A stretch of DNA of 64,000 bases from Paroedura picta (GCF_049243985.1 NC_135371.1:3993501-4057500); one strand, 5' to 3'. Numbered from the stretch's first letter, positions 12,701-28,770 are shown. Notes: generated by a model not told the origin, from the sequence alone. Numbers and translations are program-made.

Positions 12701-14449
12701 TTCTGGATCTCCAGCATGACTTCCCTGTGCAGAGCTCTCTGGCCCGGATCCAGCAGGGCCCATTCTGCCTCGGAGAAGGAGACGTATACGTCCTCAAAGG
12801 AGAAGGGAGGCTGAAAGGAAAGCAGCAGGTCCCCTGCTCACAGATCATGTCAGGCAGAGACAGCACAATAGAAGGGAGTCTTCTGGGAGGGCTGAAGGTG
12901 TCTGGCTTGGCATCGGTCAAGGGAAGGGGGTTCAGAGACCCTCTCTCGGCCAGACACCCTGCAGAAATGGCACAAGCAAAAGCCCCCCTGAGGAAGGAGG
13001 GGAGACCCAGGCTGTGCCCTGCTCTTCTCTCCTACCTGGGCTGGAGGGGCAGCAGCCGTTTCCGCCCCTCTGGAAAAATGACGGCTCAGCAGTTTGTCTT
13101 CAATGCCTGTTACTAAAACAAATGCGGAAATCAGAGTGTGTGTTTGTTTGTTCCCTGTGTACAACTAACAATTTCTTTTTACACTTTTCAAACACTTTTT
13201 ACAACATTCTGGGAGAGGCTGAACTAGAAAACCCTAATCCTCAGGGATGATGAAAGCTCCCAAAATATTTCAGACTGCGGTGAGCCCTGTGTTTCGCATG
13301 GGAGGGAGGGAAAAAGGGGGGTGGAAATAACCTTGAATGGCCAGTCACTGCTTTGTTTAGCCCAGATGTGACTTTTCCTACCTAAATGCAGAACTTTACA
13401 TTTATATTTGAGATTTGAAGTGATGAGAGGACCAGCTCTCCATGAATTTGTCTAATCTCCTTTAGACTGCAGGGGTGGCCAAAGTGTGGCTCTCCAGACG
13501 TCCATGAACTACAACTGGCAAGGGATCGTGGGAAATGTAGTCCATGGATATCTGGAGAGCCAAACTTTGGCCACCGCTCTTGTAGAGGCATCACAGTCAG
13601 TGGATGTTGAGTGCTGCAAATTAACTCATGGTGTGAAGAAGTGTGTAGCGATTCTCCTGACCTGAACTCTTACCACAGGAGAGGGCCTCTTGGGCATGCC
13701 CCATGGCCTGCGCACACCGTACTTCCTTGGAAGGAGCTCGTTCTACCTCAGAGATTATCGCTTCTTTCTTCCCAAATGGTCCCAAAATCTGAGAAGGCGG
13801 CAAAGGAAAGGGTAAGAGGTAGAAAGGAAGAGATGAAGCAAAGGGTCTGCCCCACTCCCGGACACGGCACCCTTCTCTCAGCAGACCTGGTGAGCAATCT
13901 GGAGGGAGAAGAGGCTGCTGAAGGAGGCTGTTAAACCTCCCATGGAGTAATGTCTGGCAGGAAAACTTTAAGATAAGGCCAGATATCATTGCTTGAATTG
14001 GACGTACCTGGAGGAAACCCCCTCACCTGCTCTGCCTGCCTCCTCTCCTCCGCCTGGCTCAGGAGGAAGCCTTCGGCCAGGGCCACCGCCTGGGAGCTGC
14101 TCTCCGGCCCGCATCCTCTGACCCAGCCCTGCATCTCCTGGGGCAGGAGGGCCAGGAACTGCTCCAGGATCACCAGGTCCAGGATCTGCTGCTTGGTGTG
14201 CCTCTCTGACTCCAGCCAGCGGTTGCAGAGTCCGTGGAGCCGGCTGCAAACCTCTCGGGGCCCATCGGCCTCCTGGTAGCGGAAGTGCCGGAAGCGTCTG
14301 CAACGTTCGTCTGAGCTTAGAGTGACAGGCTGTGGGTTCTCTGGCAGAGCCCTTTCCCAGAATTCATCACCACTCCCAGCTTGGATGGGATGGGGCCCTT
14401 TGCTTGCTGTCCTGTCAGCCCCAGGTCCTCTGGGGTCCTCTTCCTCCAT
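9706..14449 (-). CDS. Gene B: SCAN-KRAB-C2H2 zinc-finger protein (14 fingers)
   Basis: Tandem paralogue of gene A, likely a DNA-binding repressor. Exons: SCAN 14449-14027 (423 bp), 13788-13674 (115), 13106-13036 (71), KRAB-A 12810-12684 (127), linker 11866-11747 (120), finger exon 11096-9706. The total is 2247 bp, 748 residues, with all phases consistent. SCAN carries the family core ([17 protein letters not shown]). KRAB-A reads [20 protein letters not shown]. Fourteen complete fingers start near residue 360, after a degenerate finger. One finger has CAKRF where others have CGKRF. The linker exon is 3 bp shorter than in A because the acceptor moved from a longer AAG run. It ends THTV-stop exactly as gene A does. 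Fingers 7-11 match A fingers 13-17 in order, while the flanking fingers differ, showing gain or loss after duplication. Confidence 0.9.
11375..11700 (-). mobile_element. CR1 LINE 3' end
   Basis: Begins with the reverse complement of the ATTCTATG CR1 tail, then the conserved TTGGACCAGATGACC-type 3' UTR. It sits in the gene B intron between the linker and finger exons and is strongly 5'-truncated. Confidence 0.75.
13470..13582. mobile_element. hAT-type foldback MITE, GGTGGCC subfamily
   Basis: An inverted pair CAGGGGTGGCCAAAGTGTGG ... TTTGGCCACCGCTCT around a CCATGRACTACA core. It is a subfamily related to the element at 8464-8599 but with GGTGGCCAAA in place of GGTAGTCAACC. It lies in a gene B intron. 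Confidence 0.7.
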
Positions 14450-15573
14450 CTTCTTCCCCTTCTCTTGGGTCCCCTCAGACTGGGAGAAGACCCCTTTATT
14501 GACTTGGCTGTGAAGAGAGGCTTTTCCCTGGGGGGGGGGGGACACAGAACCAATCAGCATGAACGATTCATTCTTGATCCCATCTCAGACTCCTTTCTGG
14601 GCCTCCTGACTACCGGAAGGGGGGCTTTGTTTGTGTTCTTGCTGGCATCCCCCTTAGCAGGACCTGAACCCAGGCCTCCTGTGACTGTGCCCTCGCATTT
14701 CTCCCTGTTGTGTTGATGGGGATCTGTCCCTCTCTCGTCTGGCTAAAGGATGCTGTTCCCTCCCACCCAAACCCCCGTGCCGGAGGGGGATTTGGCTTTG
14801 TGCTAAGGCTGCCTCTGTCAGGGGAGCTGTGGAGGGCTGGGGCAGGGGGGGGGGGGCTGTTCTCTCCCTGTGTGTCCTCTTTGCACAACACAGCTGTGGG
14901 TGGGGACTTGAACCCACATCCACGCTGCTCACTGGCACGTCTATGCTGCTTACATCAGGATCCTCACAGTGATGTTGGCCTCTGCCCCATTTGTCCTTCG
15001 GGGAGAGGCCATCCCTGCATGCGCTGCCCCCCCCTGCCCCTCTGAGGGGAGTCACCTGCAGAGGCTGGTGGGCCTGGGTCTCTTTTCCATCCACAGGCAG
15101 TAGTATTTCTCCCCCCCCCCCCCCCCAGCCCTTTCTCCCTCCTCTAACTGGGAAATCCCAGACTTCTGTTCGCTTGGAGATTAAGATGACCAGCAAGGGA
15201 AGATCAGCTTGGAGCATTTAACTTTTCTGCAGCTGAAAGACAGTGATTGGCACCCCTCCCCCTCCCCCTCCCCAAAACCACCTCTAATTCCTCCCCTAAA
15301 CCAAACTGGTTCCATAGTGGAGCAAAACTGGTGCCTAGCGGGGATTGCCAACCTCCAGGGGTCGCTTGAGGGTCTCCCAGAATGACAAAAGACCTTCTCC
15401 TCTGCAGAGAAGGGCTGTCGGGGCGGGGGCTCCGTGGTCTTGGTCCCTCCCCGTCCCCAAAACTGGCCTTTCCCGGAATCCCCCCTCCCCTCCCCCCAAA
15501 TCTCCAGGGATCTCCCGCCCGGGAGTTGCCACCCCGATGACGCCCAAAGCCTTTCTCCCTCCCGGGGTCTTAC

Positions 15574-15760
15574 TCGCGGGGAAACCTTCCCGGGATGCGG
15601 CTGCTCGGCTCTCCCCCTCCCCCCCTCGCTGGAAGCCTTTCCTCTCCGGCCGGCGGCTCTCTGGCCTTAACCCCTTCGGCGCTGCAGGCGAGGGCGAAGG
15701 GCGCCCCGGACCCCCTCCTCCCGCCGGGATGCCCCAGAGACAGGTGTGCACAGGGGGAGC
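15574..15760 (-). promoter_or_regulatory. Gene B promoter and non-coding first exon
   Basis: Nearly identical to 6977-7110. The GGTTAA block sits at about 15660-15680 and the donor GCGA|GTAAGA at 15574/15573 on the minus strand. It lies about 430 bp from the equivalent block of gene C on the opposite strand, making a head-to-head promoter pair. Confidence 0.65.
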
Positions 15761-15959
15761 CCCCAGTTTCCCGCTCTGCTCCTTGCTGCGAATTGCAAGT
15801 GACTCGGAGGTTTCCTCTTTGGGTGACAACTGGACCCAAACTTTGCTTCCCAGAAATTCAGAATTAGACGTTAGCTCCCGGTTTTGGCCCCAAATCTCCC
15901 GGAACGCCCCGACCTGGAGTTGGCAACCGCGCAGCTTAAAGATTTTTTTTTGGGGGGGG

Positions 15960-16274
15960 GGAGCATTTCCTGCTCCTCCCGAGGTGCTCGCTTTTTTGTG
16001 CCTGCGGCTTGACCGGCTGGGCAGGTTGCAAGGAGGGTCCAAGGAGGAGCATGCAAGGCTGACCGGCTGTTTTTCCCTGGGCTTCGGCCGTGCAAGGGTT
16101 AAAGAGACCAAGGTTTTGGCTAGAGAGCCCGCTCGACCTGGGGGGGGGGGAGGCTAAGAGAACAAAGGCTCCTTTCCTCGGGGTGTTTCTGCGTGGCTAA
16201 GGAGAGGAAGTTGTTCAGATCCGCAAGAGCAGAGAAAAGCCCTGCAGCCGGATCCTGGGAAGGTCTCCTTGCCG
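15960..16274 (+). promoter_or_regulatory. Gene C promoter and non-coding first exon
   Basis: Contains CAAGGGTTAAAGAGACC at about 16093, then GGCTAGAGAGC, and a splice donor CCG|GTAAGT at 16274/16275. The same order of blocks is seen upstream of D (27340) and G (50657), and on the minus strand for A, B and F. Confidence 0.65.
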
Positions 16275-16289
16275 GTAAGTCATTGGGAG

Positions 16290-16640
16290 GGGGGTGGAAT
16301 TTGCAGCCAGAGGATGCAGGGATGGCCACAGGAATAAGGAGCTGTAAAAGGGGGACTGGGTAGATTCATGGAGGAGGAATAATAGAATCATAGAATCATA
16401 GAGTTGGAAGGGGCCATACAGGCCATCTAGTCCAACCCCCTGCTCAACGCAGGATTAGCCCTAAGCATCCTAAAGCAAAATCCTTCAAGGGCGACTAGTC
16501 GATCCTCCATGTTCAGTGGCAGTCAACCTCTGAATCCCCAGAGCCAGGAGGCAGCATCAGGGGAAGGCCTCGGCCTCTCTGCCCTGCTGTTGCCCTCCAA
16601 ACGTACACTGACGTTCTGCTGTATGGGACATGGTGCTGAT
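16290..16640. mobile_element. L2/CR1-like 3' end with nested CR1 fragment
   Basis: 16290-16375 and 16490-16640 align in order with 61335-61620 (AGAGGATGCAG..GATGGCCACA.. and ..GGCCTCGGCCTCTCTGCCC). Between them sits a CR1 3' fragment beginning AATAGAATCATAGAATC. The CR1 piece therefore interrupted an older LINE tail. Confidence 0.6.
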
Positions 16641-17399
16641 CCTGCAGGGATCTGGGGGTGGGGGTGAGCTAATCAGTGCATTTAAGAACAAGAAAAGACA
16701 ATCACTGCATGAAATTTTTTCAATTGCTGCTTATTTTAATTCTGCCCCGCATAATGCTGCTATCAATTGTAGGGCCTTTATGGGGGGGGGGGAGATAGGA
16801 AGCTCAGGGGAGTAAAACATCCTAGAGCCCCCTCCAAAGCAGGCATCCTCCCCCCTCAACCCATCTCTGTACTCTGACAATCAATTATAATTCTGGGTGA
16901 TCTCCAGGCCCTAACCGGAGGATGGCAACCCTCTTAGGCATCATTTTGCACCACTATGTAAGGGAGGTGGGGTTGGGGGCAGGATAATGTTTTTTAAAAT
17001 ATTGGGAATTTTGCCATGGCTTCCTCCCCCTAGAGCCCTGCCGAAAGAAGAGACGGGGGGGATGTAGTTCAAAAGGCTGTGTTTTTAATTATAAGAAAAA
17101 AACCCAAATACATAAACTGGAGTTCTGCTGCTTCTCATTTTGTTTTATTTCTTACCAAAAAACCTCAAAATTCAAACATGCATACCAAAATTCATACAGA
17201 CGTATCGAAAGGGAGACATACCACCAACTCCCAAAGGCCAAGAAAAATGCTCCCTCCCAAACCATTTATAAAACATGGACCAAATCCTCCCCTCCAACAA
17301 AATGTACATGTATTAGGCAATTTTTAAAAAGAGAAACTATTTCAACATTAACAATCAACCCTCCATGATGAGGAACTCATTGTAATTCGAGGTGGCAGA

Positions 17400-17605
17400 A
17401 GAAAGGAAGAGTTGTTTTTTATATCCTGCTTTTCGCTGCCTAAAGGGATTCTCAAAGCGGCTGACAATCCCCTGCCCTTCCTTTCCTCACAACATATACC
17501 TGGTGAGGTAGGTGAGGCTGAGAGAGCTCTGACAGAACTGCTCTGTGAGAACAGCTATGACAGGATTCTGACTTGCCCAAGGTCATCCAGCCATGACACC
17601 ACGCT
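17400..17605 (-). mobile_element. tRNA-derived SINE, truncated
   Basis: The reverse strand carries the standard SINE body (GAGGTAGGTGAGGCTGAGAG, CTCAAAGCGGCT). The tRNA-like head is missing at the 17605 side. Intact relatives, for example 63666-63935, show A and B boxes. Confidence 0.7.
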
Positions 17606-17740
17606 GGCTCTTCTGCTGCACACACGCTCCCTTCTTCACGGGGGGAAGGCTTCAGTGGCAAACTGGAGGCGTGGGCTGGGGTCCCGCTAAGGGTGATACC
17701 AGCTTCTTTGGCAAACCAAGAGGCATATTTTTGCAGTTGG

Positions 17741-18357
17741 AGGCGCCCCAACATAAGGGGAGAGAGGTGGACGAGCACACAGGTGGAAGAGCCCACATAA
17801 TGACGGAGCTCTTCCGCCAGGCATTTGGTTGAGGCTGGGTAAGGAAGATCCGGTCCCTCCCTGCTGGACATCTGGGCAAGGACGACCTCCCCGAGATCGG
17901 TGGTGTGTTGCAGTTACCGGGCATGGAGGGGGCGGCAGGAGGTTATAGAATTGGATTGTATTGCTATTGTTGTAGTTTTATTTGTTTTATGGACTATTGT
18001 AAACCGCCACGAGCCGGCAGGATCCGGGAGTGGCGGTTAATAAATGCTAATATAAATAAATCTCAGAAAGACCCAGAACAAGTAAGAGACCAAGCAAAGA
18101 ACCCCATCCAGGCAGGGAATGGTGTTGCAGGAAAGAGCCGGGCCAGAGATTCTGCGTCAAGATACTGGGATCTCAGAGGACCACGGCCAGAACTTCCGGC
18201 AGTTCCGCTACCAGAAGGCTGATGGGCCCCGAGAGGTTTCCAGCCAGCTCCCTGGACTTTATGACTGGCTGGAGCCGGAGAGGCACACCAGTGAGCAGAT
18301 CCCGGGCCCGGTGATCCTGGAGGGTTCCTGGCCCTCCTGCCCCCGGAGATGGAGGCT
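17741..18357 (+). pseudogene. Relic SCAN exon of gene C
   Basis: Homologous to the gene D SCAN exon (29039-29485). The acceptor TATTTTTGCAG is conserved, but the ATG context AAGATGGCAGAGC of D reads AGGTGGACGAGC here. A LINE tail of about 270 bp (17790-18060) is inserted within the exon. Downstream SCAN codons FRQFRYQKADGPRE and EPERHT remain. Small deletions shift the frame, and the exon stops at the equivalent of LLPxEM, running straight into the next intron end. It cannot encode a full SCAN domain. This is a host gene exon, not a viral copy. Confidence 0.85.
17790..18060 (+). mobile_element. LINE 3' tail inserted in the C SCAN exon
   Basis: Ends TGTAAACCGCCACGAGCC ... GGGAGTGGCGGT ... ATAAATAAAT, the same tail as at 26480-26640, 27010-27140 and 54480-54660. 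Sequence on both sides aligns with continuous SCAN exon in gene D, showing that it is an insertion. The family is uncertain (L2/CR1 group). Confidence 0.6.
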
Positions 18358-18398
18358 GATACACTTTCTTCTAATGTTCTCTCCCCCACAGGCAGTGA

Positions 18399-21731
<3,333 letters not shown>

Positions 21732-22129
21732 GAAACCTTTTGAAAGCTCAAACTGTGGCAAGAAATTCAATAGGAGCTGCAATCTTCAACAGCATCTAAG
21801 AATCCACGGACCAATCTTATGAACGCTCAGAGAGTTTCACTTATAGATTCTTTCTTTAACACATATGTAATTGCTCAGCCAGCGACAAAAAGTTTTTTAC
21901 ACCTTGAAGCGAATAACAGAGTCCACAGGGTTGAAACCTTATGAACCTTTGAATGATTTTGCTGTAAGCAGATACCATATCTTAACTGTACAAATGAAAA
22001 GATAGAGTGTCACGGTTTTTTGTGTGTATGTAAAGTGCCATTAATTTGCAGCCCATTTATGGTGATCCCAATAATGGGTTTTGAAAAGAACAAGTTTAAA
22101 CACAAAAAGGATCAGACCCTAAATTTCTA

Positions 22130-22135
22130 AATAAA
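22130..22135 (+). promoter_or_regulatory. Candidate polyadenylation signal of gene C
   Basis: AATAAA about 400 bp after the gene C stop, the first canonical hexamer downstream in sense orientation. Confidence 0.5.
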
Positions 22136-22659
22136 GCTGGCGGCTGAGAAAATAAATATTTGGTATTTGCATGTCAACAATTCTTGGGCAAGAACATTAA
22201 ATTTTGACCTACAATTTCAGTTCAAATTCAGGAAAAGTGTACCATTACTTCCATAAAGAGTAAGAATAATATGATAGTAACTATGGATGTACAAAAAATC
22301 AGTTAAAAGTCTGGGTTGAATTTCACAAATCCAAGTTTTGGTACAGGGATTCAGGCTGGCTTGATTCTGGTAAGGCCAGACTTTTCTGGAAGCATTTAAA
22401 TGGACCTAGGTTACGCTAATCGGTACTCATCTCAGGATCCTATTTTGAACCAAACCAACACTGCTTAGCATGCATGCTTAATTTCATTCATCAGTGGAAT
22501 CAGGTTTTAGATTACCAAATATATAGAAGATGTGGATCTTATTTCGGAGTAGGCCACACTGAACACACTCGAGTAGGATTCTTGGTAGATCTGCTTACGA
22601 TTGTTCTCTAAATTGTGTTGCTATGATTGCAAAGTAATTACTAGTCATTCTGTTGAATT

Positions 22660-22897
22660 AGATTGAGGGCGCAGGATTGGTGTTTCCAGGGAATTGCTGA
22701 TCACCACTGTGGGATGATAGATGAATTTCCTCCAGGCCAGTCTGGATTCTGGAGATTTTTGATAGGGGGATCACTTGGGCATGAAATTGGGATCACTGTA
22801 GATGGGCAGGTAATTGTGAGTTCCTGCATTGTGCAGGGGGTTGGACTAGATGACTCTGGAGGTCCCTTCCAACTCTATGATTCTATTCTTCTATGAG
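22660..22897 (+). mobile_element. CR1 LINE 3' end
   Basis: Ends GGAGGTCCCTTCCAACTCTATGATTCTATTCTTCTATG, the CR1 tail. It interrupts the C/D duplicated flank and is absent at the equivalent place after gene D, so it is younger than that duplication. Confidence 0.75.
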
Positions 22898-23849
22898 ATA
22901 CTGATGGTCAAAAGAGATCCTGAAGATTAATGAATGGATTAGTAAAACAAGGGGGCTTTATTTAATGATTAGGCTTACACCCTTTCAGAAATGCTGAAAT
23001 CATGATGAATTCACTAGTTTCACTGTCAGTATTAGACTTTTTACACCTGAATTAGTTGATTTGCTCATAGATAAATTTAACTTGGATTGTGACTCTCTTA
23101 GTAGCCATCTTGTGGTGGAACAATGGTGCAGTCTTCAGGAAGGGTAATGGTGCATATGTTTGCCCACAAACTTTGGTTATTTAATCAATTCCAGCTACCA
23201 TATTGTTTCTGTAGTATTAGCTTTTGGAGATTTTCCCTTGCCAAAATGAATTACCTTCCACTTGTTATCTAGCATGGACAATTTACTAGGCCAAGAATGG
23301 GAATCTAGAGTTTGTATCTGTGATAGGTCTTCTGTAGAATCCACTGAGCATTTCTTCTTGTTCTGAACAATTTATTTGGCTCTGAGAAGAACATTTCGGG
23401 ATCATCAGAAGCCTGCATACTCTTTTAATTATCATTTAATGAACCTGCAGTGGTCATGGATTTTAACATAACATGAAATGTAAGCAAACACAACTTCTAC
23501 AGCTAAACTTCATTTGTCTTTAATGAATATTGAACAGCAATAAACTTGTATTATACTGTAGTCTTTTTCAGGTCAAACAGCCTTTTGGCTTTAAGACAAA
23601 TATTCCCAAGACACTGGAAGTTAAAAGAGATCCTGAAAATTAATGAATGGACAACTAAAACAAAAGGAAAAGCCAGAATCACGATGAATTCAGGCCTGTT
23701 CTGTTATTAGGTATTAACTATATTAAAATCTTTGGAAATAATATGAATTTGTGTTGGTGTAATCATAGGTTTTGGAAAATGTAGTTTGTAAATGTTGGTT
23801 ATTAAAATAATAATAAAACCTACAGTGTAAAAAACGCCCAACCAGATAG

Positions 23850-23920
23850 AAATATTACCAATGTTCCAAGTGTGGAAGGAGCTTTAGCCAGGATTATTGT
23901 TACTTGTGATGATTCATCAT
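23850..23920 (+). pseudogene. Isolated decayed zinc finger
   Basis: The codons read YQCSKCGRSFSQD and then decay. The paralogous site at 39160-39210 reads YQCSSCGKN and then stops. This is a finger remnant of an older gene shared by the C and D flanks, not part of either present reading frame. Confidence 0.6.
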
Positions 23921-24291
23921 CCACCTTTCTCCTGGGACAGATGACACACAGGAAGTCAGTGGGACATTCACTAGAAGAGGAATTTCCAACCAGGGTTCTG
24001 GGGTTACACGAGAGCTCTCCAGCGGGTTACGCTTTTCCCAGAATTTTGGATGGCCACCGATATCACCTTAGCCCACTTCCCCTGTTGCTTCACAGTCGCT
24101 GGCAGGTTCTCATGAATCCAGTGACGGTTTCTACAGTACTGGGCAGATCACTGCCTCCTTCAGCCCCTCTGGGAATTCTCCCTTTGAAAGGTCAGTTATC
24201 TCCCAGAATTTCTACGCTTGAATTTCTTTCCTTCCCTTATAAAAATGATGACCACTTTCTCTCTCTTTCTCCTTCTCCCTCTCCGTGAAAG

Positions 24292-25503
<1,212 letters not shown>

Positions 25504-25589
25504 AACAAAAGGTTGAAACCTTATAAAACTCTGAAAAAGAGTTTTGCTCTGAACAGAAACTACCTGAACCATAGTGTCCTATATAACCT

Positions 25590-26105
25590 AATAAAGTTGG
25601 AAAACTGGGCTAAAATGAATTTCAATAGTGATAAATGTAAAGATCTGCATTTAGGTAGGAAAAATCAAATGCATCATTATAGGAGCGGGGAGACTTGTCT
25701 TGGCAGTAGTATGTACAAAAGGGATCTAGGGGTCTTAGTAGATCATACACAGAACATAAGGCAGCAGTGTGACTCGGTGGCTAAAAAGGCAAGTGAGATT
25801 TTGGGCTGTATCAAACAAAGTAAAAAAATCAAACGAAGGTATCAAACAAAGTCCAGATCATGGGAGGTGATGGTACTACTTTACTCTGCTCTGGTTAGAC
25901 CTCACTTAAAATACTGTGTTCAGTTTTGGGTACCACAATTGAAGAAGGATGTAGACAAGCTGGAGCACATTCAGAGGAGGTCAATAAAGATGGTGAGGGG
26001 TTTGAACCCCGAGATGCATGAGGAAGGGTTGGGGGAGCTTGGTCTGTTCAGCCTGGAGAGAAGATGACTAAGAGGTGATACAATAGCCATCTTCAAATAC
26101 TTGAA
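25590..26105 (+). mobile_element. CR1 LINE ORF2 C-terminal fragment
   Basis: The translated strand shows NSDKCKDLHLGRK, KRDLGVLVDH and LVRPHLKYCVQFW, the typical C-terminal part of CR1 ORF2, followed by GLFSLERR. It is 5'-truncated. Confidence 0.8.
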
Positions 26106-27140
26106 GGGCTGCCATATAGAGTCCTACAGATCTCCTGAAATGCCTGAAGACTACAGAGGTGGTCCCCTGAAGAAAATGGCTGCTTTGGAGGATGGACTTG
26201 GGCAATACACCCTGCTGAGGTCTCTCCCCTCCCCAGGGTCCCCCCCCCCCAAACAAAAAACCTCTAGGAACTTTGCAGCCCAGAGCTGGCAGCCTTGGTA
26301 TTAACTGGCAATCTCTTCCATCGCAAGGGGCAGGGGGGGGGCATCAAGGGTTTATAGTGAGGCTTCTGCAGGAAGATCTAATGCCCCCCTCCCACCCTTA
26401 GGATGTGTTTCATTGACATATACCCCTGCTACCCCAGGAGCAGCATGGGGAGGAGGTTTTGTTTGTTTTTGTTTGTTTTGTTTACCACCATATGTTTTTA
26501 AGTAATTGTTTTGGAATGTTTAATTGGTATTTTAATGGAATTGTATTGTTACGAGTTTTAACAATTGTCATCCCTCAGGAGCCGGTACTGCGGAGTGGCG
26601 GGATATAAGTGCAAATATAAATAAATAAATATGGATATCATAGCACCTCTTAGTCGCTTTCTCTCCAGGCTAAAGAGACCAAACTCCCTCAACCAGGGGA
26701 ACTGATCTCTGTGGCTGGAGATGAGCTCTAATTCCCGGGGATCCCCAGGGCCCACCTGGAGGCTGGCATCTCTAGTCCACCCTCCCAAGCAGCCCTTTTC
26801 TCCAGAAGAACTGAGCTCTTACGCCGTCCAGGGGATCCCCAGGCCCCGCCAGGAGGTTGGCAGCCCTACCTCCTGGGAGAAAAGCCATCGAATAGGAGGT
26901 GCAAAGGAAGACCTGCTTCCCATGGCTCCCATGGGAGATCTTCCTTTCGTTTGCCTGGATTTTCATCAACCTTCTCCACCACCACCCCCTTTTTTTAGGA
27001 AGGGGGGCTAGGAAGGGGATTTTATTATTGTGCCGCCATGCTGTGATATTTTTAAGTCTTTTAATGGGAGTTTTAATGGGGTTTTAAGACACTGTAACCC
27101 GCCACAAGCCATTTGGGAGTGGCGGGAAATAAATCGAAAT
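26106..27140. other. Repeat-rich intergenic region upstream of gene D
   Basis: Holds a LINE tail at 26480-26640 (GGAGTGGCGGGATATAAGT..AAATAAATAAAT), a reverse CR1-like piece at about 26640-26700 (CTTTCTCTCCAGGCTAAAGAGACC), low-complexity poly-G and poly-C tracts, and another LINE tail at 27010-27138. No host exon was recognised. Confidence 0.55.
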
Positions 27141-27192
27141 AATAATAATAATAATAATAATAACAACAACAACAACAACAACAACAATAATC
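27139..27192. repeat. Microsatellite (AAT)n(AAC)n
   Basis: A pure trinucleotide run switching from AAT to AAC units at the end of the LINE tail, probably grown from its A-rich terminus. Confidence 0.9.
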
Positions 27193-27239
27193 CCCCAGCT
27201 TTGTTCTGTGCTGCTTGGGGAGACCCTTTGGGACTAGTT

Positions 27240-27580
27240 GTGGGATTACTCCCGAGGAGCCCCGCTGAGCCTGGCTGCAGCCCGGTCTGGGAGTCGGAAA
27301 CAGGACGGGAAGCATTTTGCATTGGCGTCCAGCCCAGGAAGGGTTAAAGGGACAGAGTCGCTGGCTAGAGCGGCCGAGCCACGAGGAGGAGGAGGCCGCG
27401 GAGAACAAAGGCGCTTCCGCTGGAAGGGGAGGGGCGGGGGCTTCAAAGCCACTTGCAGGGGGGGGGGAATCCTCGCGGCCGGCCCGCGGGGAGGTTTCCT
27501 TGCGAGTAGGTGGTGGGCCTGGGACTCAGGCCGGGAGGAGCGCCGCTCTCAGCACCGGCTCTTCTCCGCCGGGTAAATCG
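27240..27580 (+). promoter_or_regulatory. Gene D promoter and non-coding first exon
   Basis: CpG-rich sequence with GAAGGGTTAAAGGGACAGAG at 27338-27357, then GGCTAGAGCGG. Candidate donors are TGCGA|GTAGGT at 27505 (homologous to A, B and C) and CCGG|GTAAAT near 27572. Confidence 0.65.
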
Positions 27581-27618
27581 GGCTGCGGGGAGAGGGAGGG
27601 GCAGTCTGTGTCTTCAAG

Positions 27619-27754
27619 CAGGGGTAGTCAACCTGTGGTCCTCCAGATGTCCATGGACTACAATTCCCATGAGCCCCTGCCAGCGTTAGCTGACAGGGGC
27701 TCGTGGGAATTGTAGTCAATTGACATCTGGAGGACCACAGGTTGACTACCCCTG
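27619..27754. mobile_element. Foldback hAT-type MITE
   Basis: CAGGGGTAGTCAACCTGTGG ... inverted copy. It is flanked by the exact 8-bp duplication TCTTCAAG on both sides, and lies in the first intron of gene D, about 50-110 bp past the candidate donors. Confidence 0.9.
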
Positions 27755-27904
27755 TCTTCAAGGACCAGGAAAAGGCGGCTTTAAATTTGCAATAAATGGA
27801 AAGGTGCTGCTGTCCTTCCTAGGGCTGCCAACTCCCGGAAAGCACCTGCCTGGAGACTGGGGGGGTGGGGGTGGAGCCTGGGGAGGGAGTAAAATGCCAT
27901 AGAG

Positions 27905-28042
27905 CAGGGGTAGTCAACCTGTGGTCCCCCAGATGCTCATGGACTACAATTCCCATGAGCCCCCTGCCAGCAAACGCTGGCAGGGGGCTCATGGGAATTG
28001 TAGTCCATGAACATCTGGAGGACCGCAGGTTGCCTACCCCTG
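27905..28042. mobile_element. Foldback hAT-type MITE
   Basis: A second palindromic copy only 150 bp from the first. The flanks are CCATAGAG and CCCTAGAG, an 8-bp duplication with one mismatch. Confidence 0.85.
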
Positions 28043-28089
28043 CCCTAGAGCCCACCCTCCGAAGCAGAGGCTGGGGAGCTATCGGGCAG

Positions 28090-28325
28090 AAATGCAGCTC
28101 TGTGAACTTGGGCAGAGGGTGAGTGGGTGGGCAGAAGGGGCTGTGTCGGTGCTTGGCTCTGGTGGCCCCTTCTTGCAAGCCCACTATGGGGTCAGGAGGC
28201 GAATTTCTTCCTGGCCAGGGATTGTGGCTTTTTTTGAGTGGGGGGATCACCTGGGGATGGAACTGGGGTCACTGTGGGTGGTCAGGTAGTTATTCTTGCG
28301 TTCTGCAGGGGGTTGGACTGGATCA
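28090..28325 (+). mobile_element. CR1 LINE 3' end
   Basis: Contains GGGGGATCACCTGGGGATGG and GGGGGTTGGACTGGAT, the same 3' region as 22660-22897, without the ATTCTATG tail. It lies in the first intron of gene D. Confidence 0.65.
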
Positions 28326-28614
28326 GTGGTAATATCAGTCATATAAATGAATTAACATTTAAAACCCTTAAAAATTAAATCTTCTGTTTGAAATGCAAAA
28401 TTCGGGAGTGTCACAGAATCCTGTTAATGTTCTCCATCAATCCGTGGGGCGTTCGCTGCTTTTCCCCTTCATCCCAGCATCGCTCATACCCAAGCTGGAG
28501 AGGGCCTATCAAGTCCTTTGGCTTTGGGTTGTCCTTGAAACGTGGCCACTGGGACAGTCTCTGCTGAAGCCCAGTCGTCAGAGACCGAACCTTTAGAAGA
28601 AGGCAGATTCACGG

Positions 28615-28770
28615 GGGAGCCGTGTTGGTCTGCAGCAGCAGAACCACATCCGAGTCCGGGGGTACTTTTGAGACCAACAAAGTTTTATTCATCTTATAAG
28701 TTTTATTCAAGGTATCGACTTATACCTTGAATAAAACTTTGTTGGTCTTAAAGGTGCCACGGGGCTTGAC
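28615..28770. repeat. Unclassified repeat with inverted arms
   Basis: AACAAAGTTTTATTCAAGGTAT is mirrored by TACCTTGAATAAAACTTTGTT about 20 bp later. The GAGTCC..GACCAACAAAG motif recurs in pieces at 49440-49510 and 59868-59920, so it is a dispersed repeat. The family was not identified. Confidence 0.5.

Larger units (their letters stand above)
22400..23960 (+). repeat. Gene C downstream flank, duplicated at 38460-39290
   Basis: Blocks at 22400-22660 and 23700-23960 align in order with 38460-38930 and 39000-39290 downstream of gene D, so C and D were copied with several kb of 3' flank. Within it, 22905-23030 and 23615-23700 also resemble each other (AAAAGAGATCCTGAARATTAATGA). Confidence 0.65.

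Noticed and set aside
27150-27200. Poly-Asn or poly-Leu peptide in the trinucleotide repeat
   Set aside because: It is microsatellite translation, not a gene.
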